The notes beneath the pieces are model-generated. The model was not told the origin of the DNA. It made no database searches and was given only the letters and a program-made list of their open reading frames with translations. 64,000 bases of DNA from Euborellia annulipes (lineage: Eukaryota; Arthropoda; Insecta; Dermaptera; Anisolabididae): positions 1 to 64,000 of the forward strand of contig JAKCPI010004364.1 of NCBI GenBank assembly GCA_023213315.1. The letters are read 5' to 3'. Shown here one piece after another: positions 50,362 to 61,227 of the stretch (position 1 is the stretch's first letter; every line of letters starts with the position of its first letter). Made by a program: the position numbers and the translations under genes.

Positions 50362-50720
50362 AGAGGTTTCCAAACTTTTTCGGTTTCCGACGCCCTTAAT
50401 ATATCAGAATTTTTCCGTGACGCTCCATGTCAAATCTCATGGCAAACATTATGTTGCTAATAGTTTTTCTTCTTTTCGATACGCATTGAATTATCTATAC
50501 CTCTTATGTTTACAATTTTATTTAATAAATAATTAAAACTATACTGGCAGATATTTATTTTGATTGTCTGAAAAATTTCGATCATTGATTAAGAAAGGGC
50601 AAGAGTCCGCAGCAGGCGGGCTCGAGTCAGCTGAGGGGGATCCAGGGGGAGGGGACAAACTTCTCCTGGCTAATTTCGGAGCCACCGAGGGCGGGAGGTG
50701 CTTCTATATCATAATTGAAC
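50362..50720 (+). mobile_element. Possible hAT end and adjoining GC-rich tract
   Basis: CAGAGGTTTCCAAACTTTTTC resembles hAT-Charlie-type termini; a G-rich tract follows at 50590-50700. No right end established. Similar starts: 21351 (cagggatcggcaatccgcgg), 59550 and 62345. Confidence 0.35.
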
Positions 50721-50971
50721 ACGGTAATTAAATTTCAAGGTCTTCAATTAAATATTATAAAATATTTATATATATTCTAATGAATTAACTATTATAATAG
50801 AGTTGTATAATACTAGTTAAAATGAGTAAAAACATAAGGATAGTTAAGCCACTTTTAACTTTGATAATGGGTTTTTGGATTATTATTTATTTATAGCTCG
50901 AAATTCAAATAAATCTTTTTAAAGTATCCTAATTCAAAAATTGAGGAAGAGAGAATAACAAAGTTCTTTAC

Positions 50972-51105
50972 ATAGATTTTGGCTACCTTGTCGGCGACGC
51001 GCTTGATGAGAGTAAATCGACCCGACATCATATCTAGTCCTGCTGATGCCTTGCCATTGACCACGATAGATGTTGATTGTGTGCATCTCAATGGTAGATA
51101 TAATT
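50972..51105 (-). other. Exon-like open segment on minus strand
   Basis: Minus-strand frame with TSIVVNGKASAGLDMMSG and RFTLIKRVADKVAKIY, between a possible acceptor (ctggcag) and donor GTAAAG. Coding-like composition, unrecognised. Could be a repeat or gene remnant in the intron between exons 6 and 7. Confidence 0.2.
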
Positions 51106-51792
51106 CTGCCAGCCCGAAATGTTGGTGTTGCGGCCCTTAAAATGACGATGTTAGATATGATCCACGGGAAGGGAGAAGAAATAGAGAAAGAGGGGTTTTT
51201 GAAATATTGTATTTTTTTAGAAAAAATTTAGAATTCCTTAATTTCAATTCAATTTTATATTTATCTCCTCTCTTGCAGGGGCGTATATAAGGCTAGGAGC
51301 CGAGGGAGCCCCTCCCCCCTCCCCCGAAATTTTTCAAATCTATATACAATGTATATACGAGTATATGGCCAATATCCAAATTTTTGTTTGAAAAAGTGCG
51401 TCGCATAAATAAAAGTAATGAAAAAAAAATTAAATATATTAATATAAATTATCGTAAAAACAGGAAAAAATTGTCGAAACATAGACAATTTTATCTAAAT
51501 AATTGATTTTATCAGTATTTTGTCTGCCTTCCAACTTAATCCCAGGAATTCTTAAGATTGCGTAGTTTGCTAATTTGGTGCGATCCTTCCTAGTCAGGTT
51601 CGAGTATTACTTTGGAAAAATAGTACAATACCTCCCTTGTTAGCAAAAATTAGCACATCGTTAAGACTCCCTTGCTTATATATTACTGAAACTACTCTGA
51701 ATTTTTATTGAAAGAGGAGATAATACTCCAATTATCATTCTAATTAAAAATTAAATTAAGATATTTATAATAATAAATTTATTTTTTTCCAG

Positions 51793-52165
51793 GTGTTCGG
51801 TGGTGAAAATGCTTCTGGGAATCATCTTCCACCACCACGTCCAGCAAGTAGTGGCGATAAAAGTGGACATTCCGTGTCGAACAGTTTTGGCCCTACTCCC
51901 ACGACTGATATCCGTTTTAAGCCTTATGATTTGAAAGGTTCAAGATCGGGTGCCGGGAGTGGAGGTGCCGGAAGTGGTGGTGCAGGTAGTGGAGGCGGAA
52001 GTGGAGGAGGAGGTGCTGCCAACAGACAACCACCCGCACGATCCCCACTTGAGAATGGAGGCAGTGGTAGCCTATCCAGGGGCGGACCATCGCCTGGAGC
52101 TGGAGCATCACCCAGCCAACAGCAACAACTTGGCCAACAAAACTATCGTTGCTATATCTGTGCCG
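51793..52165 (+). CDS. Six-module Cys-pair protein, exon 7 (Gly/Ser linker, start of module 4)
   Basis: Acceptor tttttttccag at 51782-51792 and donor GTAAAT at 52166; phase 0 in, phase 1 out. It begins VFGGENASGNHLPPPRP and includes TDIRFKPYDLKGS. A striking Gly/Ser/Ala repeat follows (about codons 55-76; GSGGAG units at 51957-52016), encoded by a GGA/GGT/AGT-rich tract that may vary in length. Then come SPLENGGSGSLSRGGPSP and a Q-run (SQQQQLGQQ), and finally YRCYICAG, the first Cys pair of module 4. The exon is mostly disordered linker. Confidence 0.9.
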
Positions 52166-53040
52166 GTAAATAAGATAATAATTTTTATCCCAGTCGTAAA
52201 TTATTTAATTGAATAACTATAGGTATTTATTTTCTATTTCAACATGTAGATAGGAAATGATTAAAACGGTGCTGAATTAATCCTTTTATTTACATTTGAA
52301 AAAAAAAACCAATTTTACAATTTAGGAATATTTCCTTAATTAATCTTATCTACATCCACTTCTTATTAAGATGATTTATATTTTAAGACCATCTTAGAGT
52401 GTTGTTCATTATTATCAGATAAAGAAAAAAAAAAGATTTAAATTTTAACTAACCAGTATTCTCTTGCTTTAATCGATGGGTAAGGTTCAAGGATGTTTCG
52501 AATGATTCTTTTCATTCATCTTGAGGCGAAATTTTCGTATTATGATTCTAAATGCTGGCGAGAATGGGCAATGAATTATTTATTCAATTTCATAATTGCA
52601 TTACACTAATAAAGAATAAAATGAATATCTAAACGGTCATGTGCTGAGAATCATAGTGGCAAGTCCGAAATTCAACAATTCGAGAAAAGGCGTTTGAAAG
52701 TATTTAGATTTTTGAGACGTTTCCATGATTCCCTTCCTAAAAACAAGACTCAAGAAGCGCTCATAAACAGATAAGCTGTAGATTAACAGCACTATCTTGA
52801 TAGACCACTTTAATTTTTTATCATTTATCTAAATTATTTGCTCATTTTCGGATTTATACACTTCTTTGAAAAAATGACTAAAGCAATATTTCTTTGAGAA
52901 TTTAATCCTTTAAACCTTAGCTTTAATCGCGAAATTTTCGGAACATACCTTTCTGTGGCGCAAGTGGAATACCGAAAATACTGTATAATGTGTAAAGAAA
53001 AGAATTGCAGCTAGATATATTTCTTTTATGATGTCCACTA

Positions 53041-53080
53041 GGCTGACGTTTCGGTCTTGGTCAAGACCATCTTCAGAGTT
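53041..53080 (-). ncRNA. Hammerhead-like ribozyme core 4a
   Basis: Minus strand CTGAAGA, helix II GGTCTT-gacc-AAGACC (6 bp), GAAACGTC. Left half of a palindrome. Confidence 0.65.
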
Positions 53081-53153
53081 TGCGGGGTGTCAATATATAT
53101 TGTATGCCTATATTGCCGGCCGGCAATATAGGTCAGATATATTGACACCCCGC

Positions 53154-53193
53154 AACTCTGAAGATGGTCTTGACCAAGACCGAAACGTCAGCC
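53154..53193 (+). ncRNA. Hammerhead-like ribozyme core 4b
   Basis: Plus-strand mirror copy of 4a: CTGAAGA at 53158-53164 and GAAACGTC at 53182-53189. Confidence 0.65.
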
Positions 53194-54016
53194 TAGTGGG
53201 CCTAATAAAAGAAATATAATTTCTTTTACTAATGATAACAACTGTGAAAGCCTAAATTCCAAAATTTTAAGAATACCCTCTAAATCTTTTCCAACAAATG
53301 TAAAGGACATACAGTAAATGAGAATAAATAAGAATAATAAATTCGAACAGGGATCCCACCAAAGTAAAAATATATTAATCTTTTCTTTAAATTTACATAG
53401 ACATATTATCTAAAGAAAAAAATTCTGTTAAGATATGTAATCAGTATTTTTATAGATATCTTAATTTCTTTCTTCTCATTAATATTTGCATAACAAATTA
53501 AATTTATTTTTTATTTAAAATGGATATTTCGGCATCAATGAAATCAAATAATCTTAAGTGCATATCCTTCATCATCATTTCATAGAAAAAAATTAAAATT
53601 ATTTTTCTTGTAGATCTGCACTTTTTTTTAGACAATCATAATATTATATTTACAAAAAAATTGGACTCATCATATGATATAAGACGAATTTTTTTGCGGG
53701 GCAATGAAAACTCTTATCGAGAATTTTTTTTGCGTAATATTTTATATAATGTAGAAATTTTGAAAAAAAATTTGAAGAAATCGAAATATGAATTTGAATC
53801 CAAGGGCAATCCCATTATTGTCAGATAAGGGCGTATATATTTTACTTTCTCTTACCTCTATATATGTTAATTGGGTCACAGGTTATTTATAGTTGGATCA
53901 CCAAGTGATTGTAATCAAATACTTTCTTCTACTTGAATAATTTCTCAAAAATAATAATTTTGATTTTAATAATATTAGTATAATAAGTGATAATAATTAT
54001 AATTTGTTTGTTTTAG

Positions 54017-54236
54017 GTCTTTATTCAAGAACACATATGGAATGGTTATCAACGAGTCCTGAGGGCATGAATAGTCATGCCATGCATTTCCCTTGCCTAC
54101 GTCAAGTGGCACGGTCAAGTGAAAATGCATGTATGGATTCACACGGACGAGTTCTAGCCTGCTCACGTTGTGTTAATCATTTAGCGCAACAATGGGAGAG
54201 CATGGAATTGGATCGAGTTCCATTAGAACGTAGAAG
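54017..54236 (+). CDS. Six-module Cys-pair protein, exon 8 (module 4)
   Basis: Acceptor gttttag at 54010-54016 and donor GTACAT at 54237; phase 1 in, phase 2 out. It reads [33 protein letters not shown], then [35 protein letters not shown]. The second Cys pair (CSRC) and the QW ... VPLE-RR-Y tail match modules 1 and 2, and SHGRVLAC parallels STGRVQAC of module 2. The block HFPCL takes the place of YFPFL. Coding potential is high and the splice junctions preserve frame. Confidence 0.9.
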
Positions 54237-54977
54237 GTACATAATAATTCTTTCTTTCTTTGTTGTTATATAGTAGATCTAAGAAAATTGACTCAAAAAT
54301 AATAATTGGAGCAAATTATTTTACTCGCTTTTGATTGCATCTAAAATGAAAATTTCGTATTTATCTCTCCTGTGGGGAGGTTCTGTATCCCACTTGAAAT
54401 AGTTTTATAGTATCTAACTACCTGTTGAAGAGGATGGATAAAACCAACACTCAAAAAGTGTATATTTTTAACAAAAAAGTTTTTGTTCGCTTTTAGTTTT
54501 TCTAGGGTAACGATTAAGAGGAGATTTAAATATTCTACAAATTTTATTTTATGATTTTTTGGTCTAAAATTGACTGTAGAAAAAAACAAAATTATATTTT
54601 TTTAAATAAGTTGCCTGTTTTTTTTTGTCTTTTCATTTTAACCATATCCCTTAAATAAGCATATATAGAATTGAAGAGGCGATTAACCGAGGAGATAAAG
54701 CAGTTGAGCATGAAAACAACTCGAGTTCATATCCACCTCATGTCAAAAAATTATCGAATTCTATTTGAGAAGCCTCCTGAGGATGGGAACGGGAACCCTC
54801 CTCAGCATTCCCATGAAAGTTACTCCTCAGAGTTTTATTAACAACTTTTGACTTTTAATGAACTTCTTGGTCCAAATCCTATTGCAAATTTTTCTTTATT
54901 TTGTTTTGGCTGCCTTGATCTCCTCATCATTAATAAAAATTTAATTGTTTGTAGATGGCCGTAAGGATGATCAATTT

Positions 54978-55133
54978 TATTATAAGGACATCGGCCAAAA
55001 AATAAATACTTTTGCGTATTATCCGTACAATCAACTGTACTGAAGATGATCCTATATCACTGTAATCGAAATATTTACAAATAAACGGATAATACCCAAA
55101 AGTATTTATTTTTTGGCCGATGTCCTTATAATA
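54978..55133. repeat. Fold-back with 50-bp arms around ribozyme core 5
   Basis: Left arm tattataaggacatcggcca... and right arm ...tggccgatgtccttataata, nearly perfect; the 57-nt loop holds core 5. Confidence 0.85.
55036..55079 (+). ncRNA. Hammerhead-like ribozyme core 5
   Basis: Helix I TGTA/TACA directly flanks the core; CTGAAGA (55040-55046), GAT...ATC helix II (weak), GAAATATT (55068-55075) giving an AU/AU helix III and AUU triplet. Confidence 0.6.
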
Positions 55134-56920
55134 AAAAAAAAAATATTAATAAAAATTTAATATTAAATTCAGATCCTTGGATCTAATTTAATATTAATTA
55201 AATTAACTTAAACAGTTATTTTTTGCTCCCTCCTTCCTAGTGGAAATTAATAAACTTTCATCTTGAATAAGAGATAAGTTAATTAATAAAATAGAGATTT
55301 TTATTTTCCCTCTCATTTTTGAAGAGAAGGTGTACTATATTTTTATCTCGGACTATACCTCAGTCGGCTCTCAACCAATCACGTGATCACGGCATCCATT
55401 GTTACGTGATGAAATGCCGGCTAATAATTCCAGTAGTCATCGGTCTAGTTAATTTTTATAAGTGAATATTTTTTCAAAATATTAATCTTAGTTACATCTA
55501 ATATTATTAAAAGTGAGTTTTAAATCATTTTCTATCATCTATAATATACTACTTTCAAAAACTAAAGACGAATTAACTTGATTAAAACCTATTATTTATT
55601 TCTTAACCTTTTATATGTTAAGTCCACGGTCAATTTATTAAAATTTATTTTAATAAGTTTCTTAAAACGTTTTTCAATTACTATTACTTAACAAATAAAA
55701 AAACACATCATTTAGGATTGGATATAATTAAAGGCATTTATGATAAGACGCTTGGCCCACATGTAAGCAAACATCCAAAAAATTGTAATTAGTATCTGAA
55801 CTGTGAATTTAATGTATTTTCCGAATGCTTAAAAAATTGGGAAATCTCCATTAAATAAATAAATTGATATCTTATTTATCACCTGGAAAATCTTCACCTT
55901 ATAAATAATTAATAATAATATAGACTAGAAATTTACGTAATCTTAATCGCTTTTCATTATTTATATCTTCTAATCTTTTGCTTAAATCTTCAAATCATTT
56001 ATTTATAATATGTTTGACGTAAATTCATTCTAAAATTTTTTTTCATATCTTGAACAAATTACAATATCTTGATTTTCAATTTTATATATTTAAAAAAATA
56101 AAATTTCCACATTTCGACTTTTAAATGGCATTTAATAAAATTTCAAATATTGTTTTGAAAATAAACAGTTTTAAATGAGATATGCATTTTTGTGAAAAAT
56201 GAAGTTCCAAGTACATTATAGGCTTACCTATAATTTTATTTTATATGTTGAGTAATTTGTTGGAGATCCGGACGGGGTGTAGATGGCCTCAGATGCCGAA
56301 AAAGGCCTTTAAACGAAATAAAAAAAAATATGGTGCAGATAGTGAGGTGGAAAGAAATAAACAACAAAAACCAAAGAGAACATCTATTTACTAATGCAGA
56401 TATTTTTTGTTGTTTCTTTTTTCCACCCTCACCTTTTTCACTATATCATCTTCCTCAGATAATCCATAAATTTTGAAATTAGCAAATTTTCGACCAATCA
56501 GAAAAGTTATCTGAAAAAATTCTTCAGCAGCCACATATGTAAATTTAGATTTTCTTTTAAATAAACTTTTAGAATTTGACAAAATTTCACCGGCATATAA
56601 ATTAATCTTTTTTAACTCAGATGAGAATGAAAATTAATGATTGGTCGAAAATTTAAATTATAAACTTTCACTCCTAAGCTAAGGCGCACATCACACGCAC
56701 TTCTCCCATCACAGCACAGAAAAGTAAAAGAAATAAGCCAAGTCCAAAGTAACACTTGTCGCATAGTTTCTGTCAGTTTCACACGTGAGGGGGGGGGGGG
56801 GGGTCGGGCAGCGCAAAACTGCTGCTCTGCACTGCGTCCCATTTAGCGATAAATTTATTCTTTGTATATTTTTAAATAAAATTTTACTATTAATTAATTA
56901 ATCATTGAATATTTTTTCAG

Positions 56921-57185
56921 CTATGACATTCCTAGTCCTGTAATGAACTCAACATGGAATGGCGGCCCACCTGGAAGTATAGACCAGCATGGAATGGGTG
57001 GTGGAAGTGCGGGTGGTAGTCTTGGAAGAGCATCTACGCCTTCAGTACCTGAAAGAAGTGCCCAAAGTAGTTCGATATATTGTTTCCTATGCGGTTTACA
57101 CTCTGATTTGACCTTGGCTCGTGTAGTCTACGGTCGACCTCAAGGCAAAACCGCGCCTTATTTCCCTGCGCTGCTAAAACATCAG
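56921..57185 (+). CDS. Six-module Cys-pair protein, exon 9 (linker, start of module 5)
   Basis: Acceptor attttttcag at 56911-56920 and donor GTACTT at 57186; phase 2 in, phase 0 out. It starts [18 protein letters not shown], passes through a Gly/Ser stretch ([14 protein letters not shown]) and reaches [14 protein letters not shown], the first Cys pair of module 5. It then gives [18 protein letters not shown] followed by LKHQ. PYFPAL is the aromatic-Pro block. The next intron begins 115 bp before a 476-bp near-palindrome. Confidence 0.92.
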
Positions 57186-57300
57186 GTACTTATTCTAAGC
57201 ATATTTTAATACTAATTTTTTATTTAATAGAAAATATATCATTATAGAAGTTAAAATTTTGCTGGGACAGATCGTTGAGATTCATGGATATGGAGAAAAT

Positions 57301-57776
57301 ATATACCAGCGGTTGCTTTCCACAATTAAAATAATTTATTTTGCAAATATTTCGGAATGCCTACGCACTCCATCTTCAGTGCATCAAATTACACATATGT
57401 GGAGCATGTGTTAATGATAACATTTTTTTTTGTATGCGAAGCCATTCAACAATTAGGGTGGACTTTGTCATGTGCAAGCCACTGAGGGAAAAACTATACA
57501 TGTAAGTATTTTATACAGCAAAAAACAGTTTTCTGCAAAAAAGGGATTTTAACCAGCTGTATAAAATACTTACATGTATAGTTTTTCCCTCAGTGGCTTG
57601 CACATGACAAAGTCCACCCTAATTGTTGAATAGCTTCGCATACAAAAAAAAAAATTTATCATTAGCACACGCTCCACATATGTGTAATTTGATGCACTGA
57701 AGTTGGAGTGCGTAGGAATTCCGAAATATTTGCAAAAAAATTATTTTAATTGTGGAAAGCAACCGCTGGTGTATAT
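57301..57776. repeat. Near-palindrome of 476 bp
   Basis: Arms of about 220 bp from ataccagcggttgctttcca to its complement at the right end, meeting near 57538 at gcaaaaaacagttttctgc. Carries core 6 and its mirror copy. In intron 9, 116 bp after exon 9. Confidence 0.88.
57342..57383 (-). ncRNA. Hammerhead-like ribozyme core 6
   Basis: Minus strand: helix I TGCA/TGCA, CTGAAGA, helix II GGAGTGC with GCATTCC, GAAATATT. The mirror copy at 57697-57734 (+) has CTGAAGT, a change at a core position. Confidence 0.65.
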
Positions 57777-57914
57777 CATTAATTTGGAGCTATTTTACCC
57801 TTATTACTACCCAGGAAAGAAATTATAAAATATACAGAGGCTCTTATACAATTCATGTAATATGCAATCATAGGGGCCATAGTCCGGAAATTCAACAATA
57901 CCTCAATTCCAATC

Positions 57915-58420
57915 TTCCTTTGCCCCATGACCTTCCGTGAATGGAACAAGCTCCCAGCGTCTATCTTTTCCAAAACCTACAATCTTCAGAATTTCTAGTC
58001 TAATCTCAACAGTCATCTTCTCAGTTCCTGTAGTTGAGTTCTTCTTTTATGCTTCTCCCTTTTACTTTCTCTTACCTATATATGTATATATAGAGAGAAA
58101 GTTTTGGATTCATGTCAAAAGTTCGATGTCGAGATTTTGATGGATATACACGTTTTGAAAGTTGTGTGCTGTACGACCAGTCACACCAGATATTTACATC
58201 TTGAATTCTAATATATCGGCGGAAACTAAATATATGTCGACACAAAAAATCTGGACTGACAAGCACAGAACAAAACTTTCTTTTACTGAAGGTAAGAGAA
58301 AGTTGTGTGTTGTGCGACCAGTCACACCAAATTTTTTTAACTATGTTCTTCCTGGCTGCATGTGACCCCTGGTCATTATAGGTCTTTGGACCTTATGCAC
58401 CCATTACAAAAAAAAAAAAA
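57915..58420 (+). pseudogene. LINE-like 3' end split by a hairpin-ended repeat
   Basis: 57930-58060 reads FREWNKLPASIFSKTYNLQ and then a stop, followed by the same 3' tail as the copy at 19255-19664. The tail is interrupted at 58062-58344 by a hairpin-ended repeat and resumes at 58345 (cttcctggctgcatgtgac...) to an A-run at 58409-58423. The uninterrupted copy at 19.3 kb shows the pre-insertion arrangement. Confidence 0.75.
58062..58344 (+). repeat. Hairpin-ended repeat (family R), internally deleted, inserted in a LINE tail
   Basis: Both ends present, centre missing. Flanked on both sides by LINE 3' tail sequence that is continuous at 19.3 kb. Confidence 0.8.
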
Positions 58421-58582
58421 AAATTCGAGAAAAGATGTTTGAAAGTTTTATAAACATATACATGTAAATAGCAGCCGGGCAACAAATGAATAGGCCAGAA
58501 TCAATAGCAAAGAATGGAAATATATTTTCGCCACTTTGGCACTCAAAAGAGAAAGCGTTTTAACAACGTTTCGTAGGGTTAA

Positions 58583-58742
58583 TTCAAAGTGACACAGACG
58601 GACAGACCATGTTGCGGGAATCAATTTTTTGGAGTCAAGGGACCTCAAACGTGTATATCCATCAAAATCTCGACATCTAATAAACCAATACTTTCTCTCT
58701 CTATATATATAATATGTACATATTATATAGGTAAGAGAAAGT
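58583..58742 (-). repeat. Hairpin-ended repeat (family R), pyrimidine end
   Basis: Contains acagacggacagaccatg through the gagaaagta hairpin end. Smaller end fragments are at 48413-48452 and 53843-53873. Confidence 0.7.
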
Positions 58743-59190
58743 AATATAATTAATCACAATTTATATTTTTTTCTTTCAAATTGCAAATTATCATTACTAA
58801 TTGAGTAATTGAATTACAAATTACATTTCTAATTATATTTCTTTTAAATAAATAATTTTTTAGCAAAACAAAACGAAATTTTTTTTCGCCTCTTTTTTTG
58901 GGAAACTGAAATTTTTTTGTTCTGCGGAAAGTTTTTCCCGCTCCCGTGGCAAAATCTTTTGACTATTTTTTTTTTTTTTTTTTTGTTACGAGTGTCATCC
59001 GATCTTTTCAAACTCATTTTCTCCAAAAATAATCGATTTTTTCCCAATAATCGATTGTGAATAATAGTCGAAATAATCGATTAATCGATTTTTTTTATCG
59101 ATTATTTTTTAGGAAAATAATCGGTGAATAATCGATTATTTTGCGCAGCCCTATATAAAAGTTACAATTAATTGTTTTAAATTTTTCTAG

Positions 59191-59394
59191 ACTCATCCGA
59201 ATGCGGAGCAGTTACGCGAAGATGGCTCTGCCCTGGTCTGTACTTTCTGTTATCATTCACTCCTCGCTCAATGGCGCCGTTACGATCAACATCAGGCGCA
59301 CGATTCTCGTCGCGATTACAACACCCATGACTATTGCTGCTACGTGTGCGGCATTACCACTTATCGAAAACGTGTTCGTGCCCTACCAGTCAAG
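59191..59394 (+). CDS. Six-module Cys-pair protein, exon 10 (end of module 5, start of module 6)
   Basis: Acceptor atttttctag at 59181-59190 and donor GTGAAT at 59395; phase 0 at both ends. It reads [17 protein letters not shown], with CTFC as second pair of module 5, then [25 protein letters not shown], and [19 protein letters not shown] as the first pair of module 6. G+C content at codon third positions is higher than in the AT-rich introns. The residue spacing QW-x-x-Y and R-x-Y matches the other modules. Confidence 0.93.
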
Positions 59395-59831
59395 GTGAAT
59401 CTTTATTTCATGTATTTTAATAAAATTCAATCAAAAATTGAGTCGAGCTAATTGGATTACGTAAAAAGGACCCAGCGTTTCCTGGATTTCACTCTTTATA
59501 AAAATGATTTCAATGGGTTTCTAATTATACCCACTCACTTGTCAACACAAAATCATCTTGCTCTGCATTTCCCAAACTTTTTTGCCCCTATGAAGTTTTA
59601 AAATTTTTCTAGACCCACCTTATGAAAATAAAAAACATTTATTTACAAAAAAAATTTTATTTTTTAATAAAAATCAAGTTATTTGTTCGTTTTAAGTTAT
59701 ATGAAAGAGTACGAATACACACTTTGCCACTATTTCTGGTGTCTAACTGATGTAAAAAAAAAATTTTTGTGTTTTTTACAATTTTTTTTTACGATCCGGC
59801 AAAATTTTTCTACAAATATAGGAGCTTGTAT

Positions 59832-60109
59832 CAAGAGCGGATCCAGAGGAGATTTTCGGGGGGGGAGAGGAGTTTATCTGGTGTGACTGGTCACATAACA
59901 CACAATTTTTCTTGCTTTCGCTAATTTAAAGTTGCATTCTGTACTTGTTTACCAGAATATATATGTATACAAATCAAATTTTTAAGTATTAATTTTTAAA
60001 ATTTTATATTAAAAATAAAATTTAATTTCCAAAATAAAAATATTTTTCTTAAATGTCGGGGGGGGGGGGGGGCAGGGGATTGCCCCTCCCCCCTTTGTAT
60101 CCGCCCTTG
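59832..60109 (+). mobile_element. hAT-like MITE, family H1
   Basis: Termini CAAGAGCGGATCC ... ATCCGCCCTTG; flanks gcttgtat and gattgtat agree at 7 of 8 bases. The interior again carries the hairpin-repeat-like module and a G-run. Lies in intron 10 of the six-module gene. Confidence 0.8.
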
Positions 60110-60627
60110 GATTGTATTGAATTGAATATGAATTGAATGCATCTTTCAAACTTCTATATGAATTTACATATAAAATGATCAAGGTCTAGTCTCTGATTAA
60201 GTTATTTAAATAGAACATATTTTCATCAGCGGAAGGTACAATTTTTTTTCACTAGGACGTAATTTCTGATAAAATTTTTACAAATATTAGACTATTAAAT
60301 TAGTTTTTTTGCAAAATATATCCCTATTTATACTGATAAAACATAACAATCAAGTCTACTAAATTATATGTTTTAAAATGATTTACATCATTCATTCACT
60401 ACAATTATTTACGCAATATTTGGGATTAATTTATATATTTTTATCAGATAAAAAATATAACTACGTATTTTACTCTTATTATCAATACAATTATTATCAA
60501 ACTACTGTATATTATAATAAATATATTTTTTATTATAACGTGTTATTAGGGATTATATAATAACAATCAATATATTATTTAACTATTATTTTTTAAAGTT
60601 TGTTCTAATTACAAATATCTTTTTTAG

Positions 60628-60870
60628 GACTTCCCGTTTTTACGCTTCCATCGGCAGCCCGAAAATAGTCTCCTTTTAGAAAATGGAGATTTCGCTGTCG
60701 TTTGTCTCGATTGTTACGAGACCCTTCGAACCCAATCCCTCGAATACGAACGCTGGGGTTTGCCCCTAGAAAAAAGAGAATACAATTGGATCACACAACC
60801 TCCTCCGCCAGAAGATAGTCCTGAAGCAGCGGTTGCACGACTACCTAGCGGAGAGCGATCAGACAAATTG
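60628..60870 (+). CDS. Six-module Cys-pair protein, exon 11 (module 6)
   Basis: Acceptor tcttttttag at 60618-60627 and donor GTAAGC at 60871; phase 0 at both ends. It encodes [36 protein letters not shown] (second Cys pair), [18 protein letters not shown], then [19 protein letters not shown] and GERSDK. FPFLRFH is the module block. This appears to be the last of the six modules inside the window. The proline/acidic segment after it marks return to linker. Confidence 0.93.
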
Positions 60871-61188
60871 GTAAGCATTTAAACCAAATCATTATATAAA
60901 CAGCTTAAGGATTCTGCTTAATATCGAACAAGAATTCCTTAAATAAACATTGGGATGATTCCTAGTTGTGCCTTAGTCTGTATTCTTTTTCCCTTCCACC
61001 CACCTTTTTAAAAATATATTCAGCTTTGAATAATCTAAATCTTAGCTAGTAAGAGGCATTAAAAAAAATATTAATTTTCATCTGAATATTCAAGAGTTAC
61101 TGGTATTTTAATATTTTTGAATAAAATAATCGAGTTGTCCACTATCAGAACTTGTCAAATGCATCATAAATGGAACAATACTTTCTCT

Positions 61189-61227
<39 letters not shown>

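Larger units (their letters stand above)
53016..53219. repeat. Near-perfect palindrome (204 bp) with two ribozyme cores
   Basis: Symmetric about gccggccggc (53116-53125); arms carry cores 4a and 4b in opposite orientation. A few differences between arms show it is not newly formed. Confidence 0.88.

Noticed and set aside
51917..52216. Long alternative frames in the exon 7 region
   Set aside because: Shadows of the Gly/Ser-rich exon; frame and splice sites support only 51793-52165.
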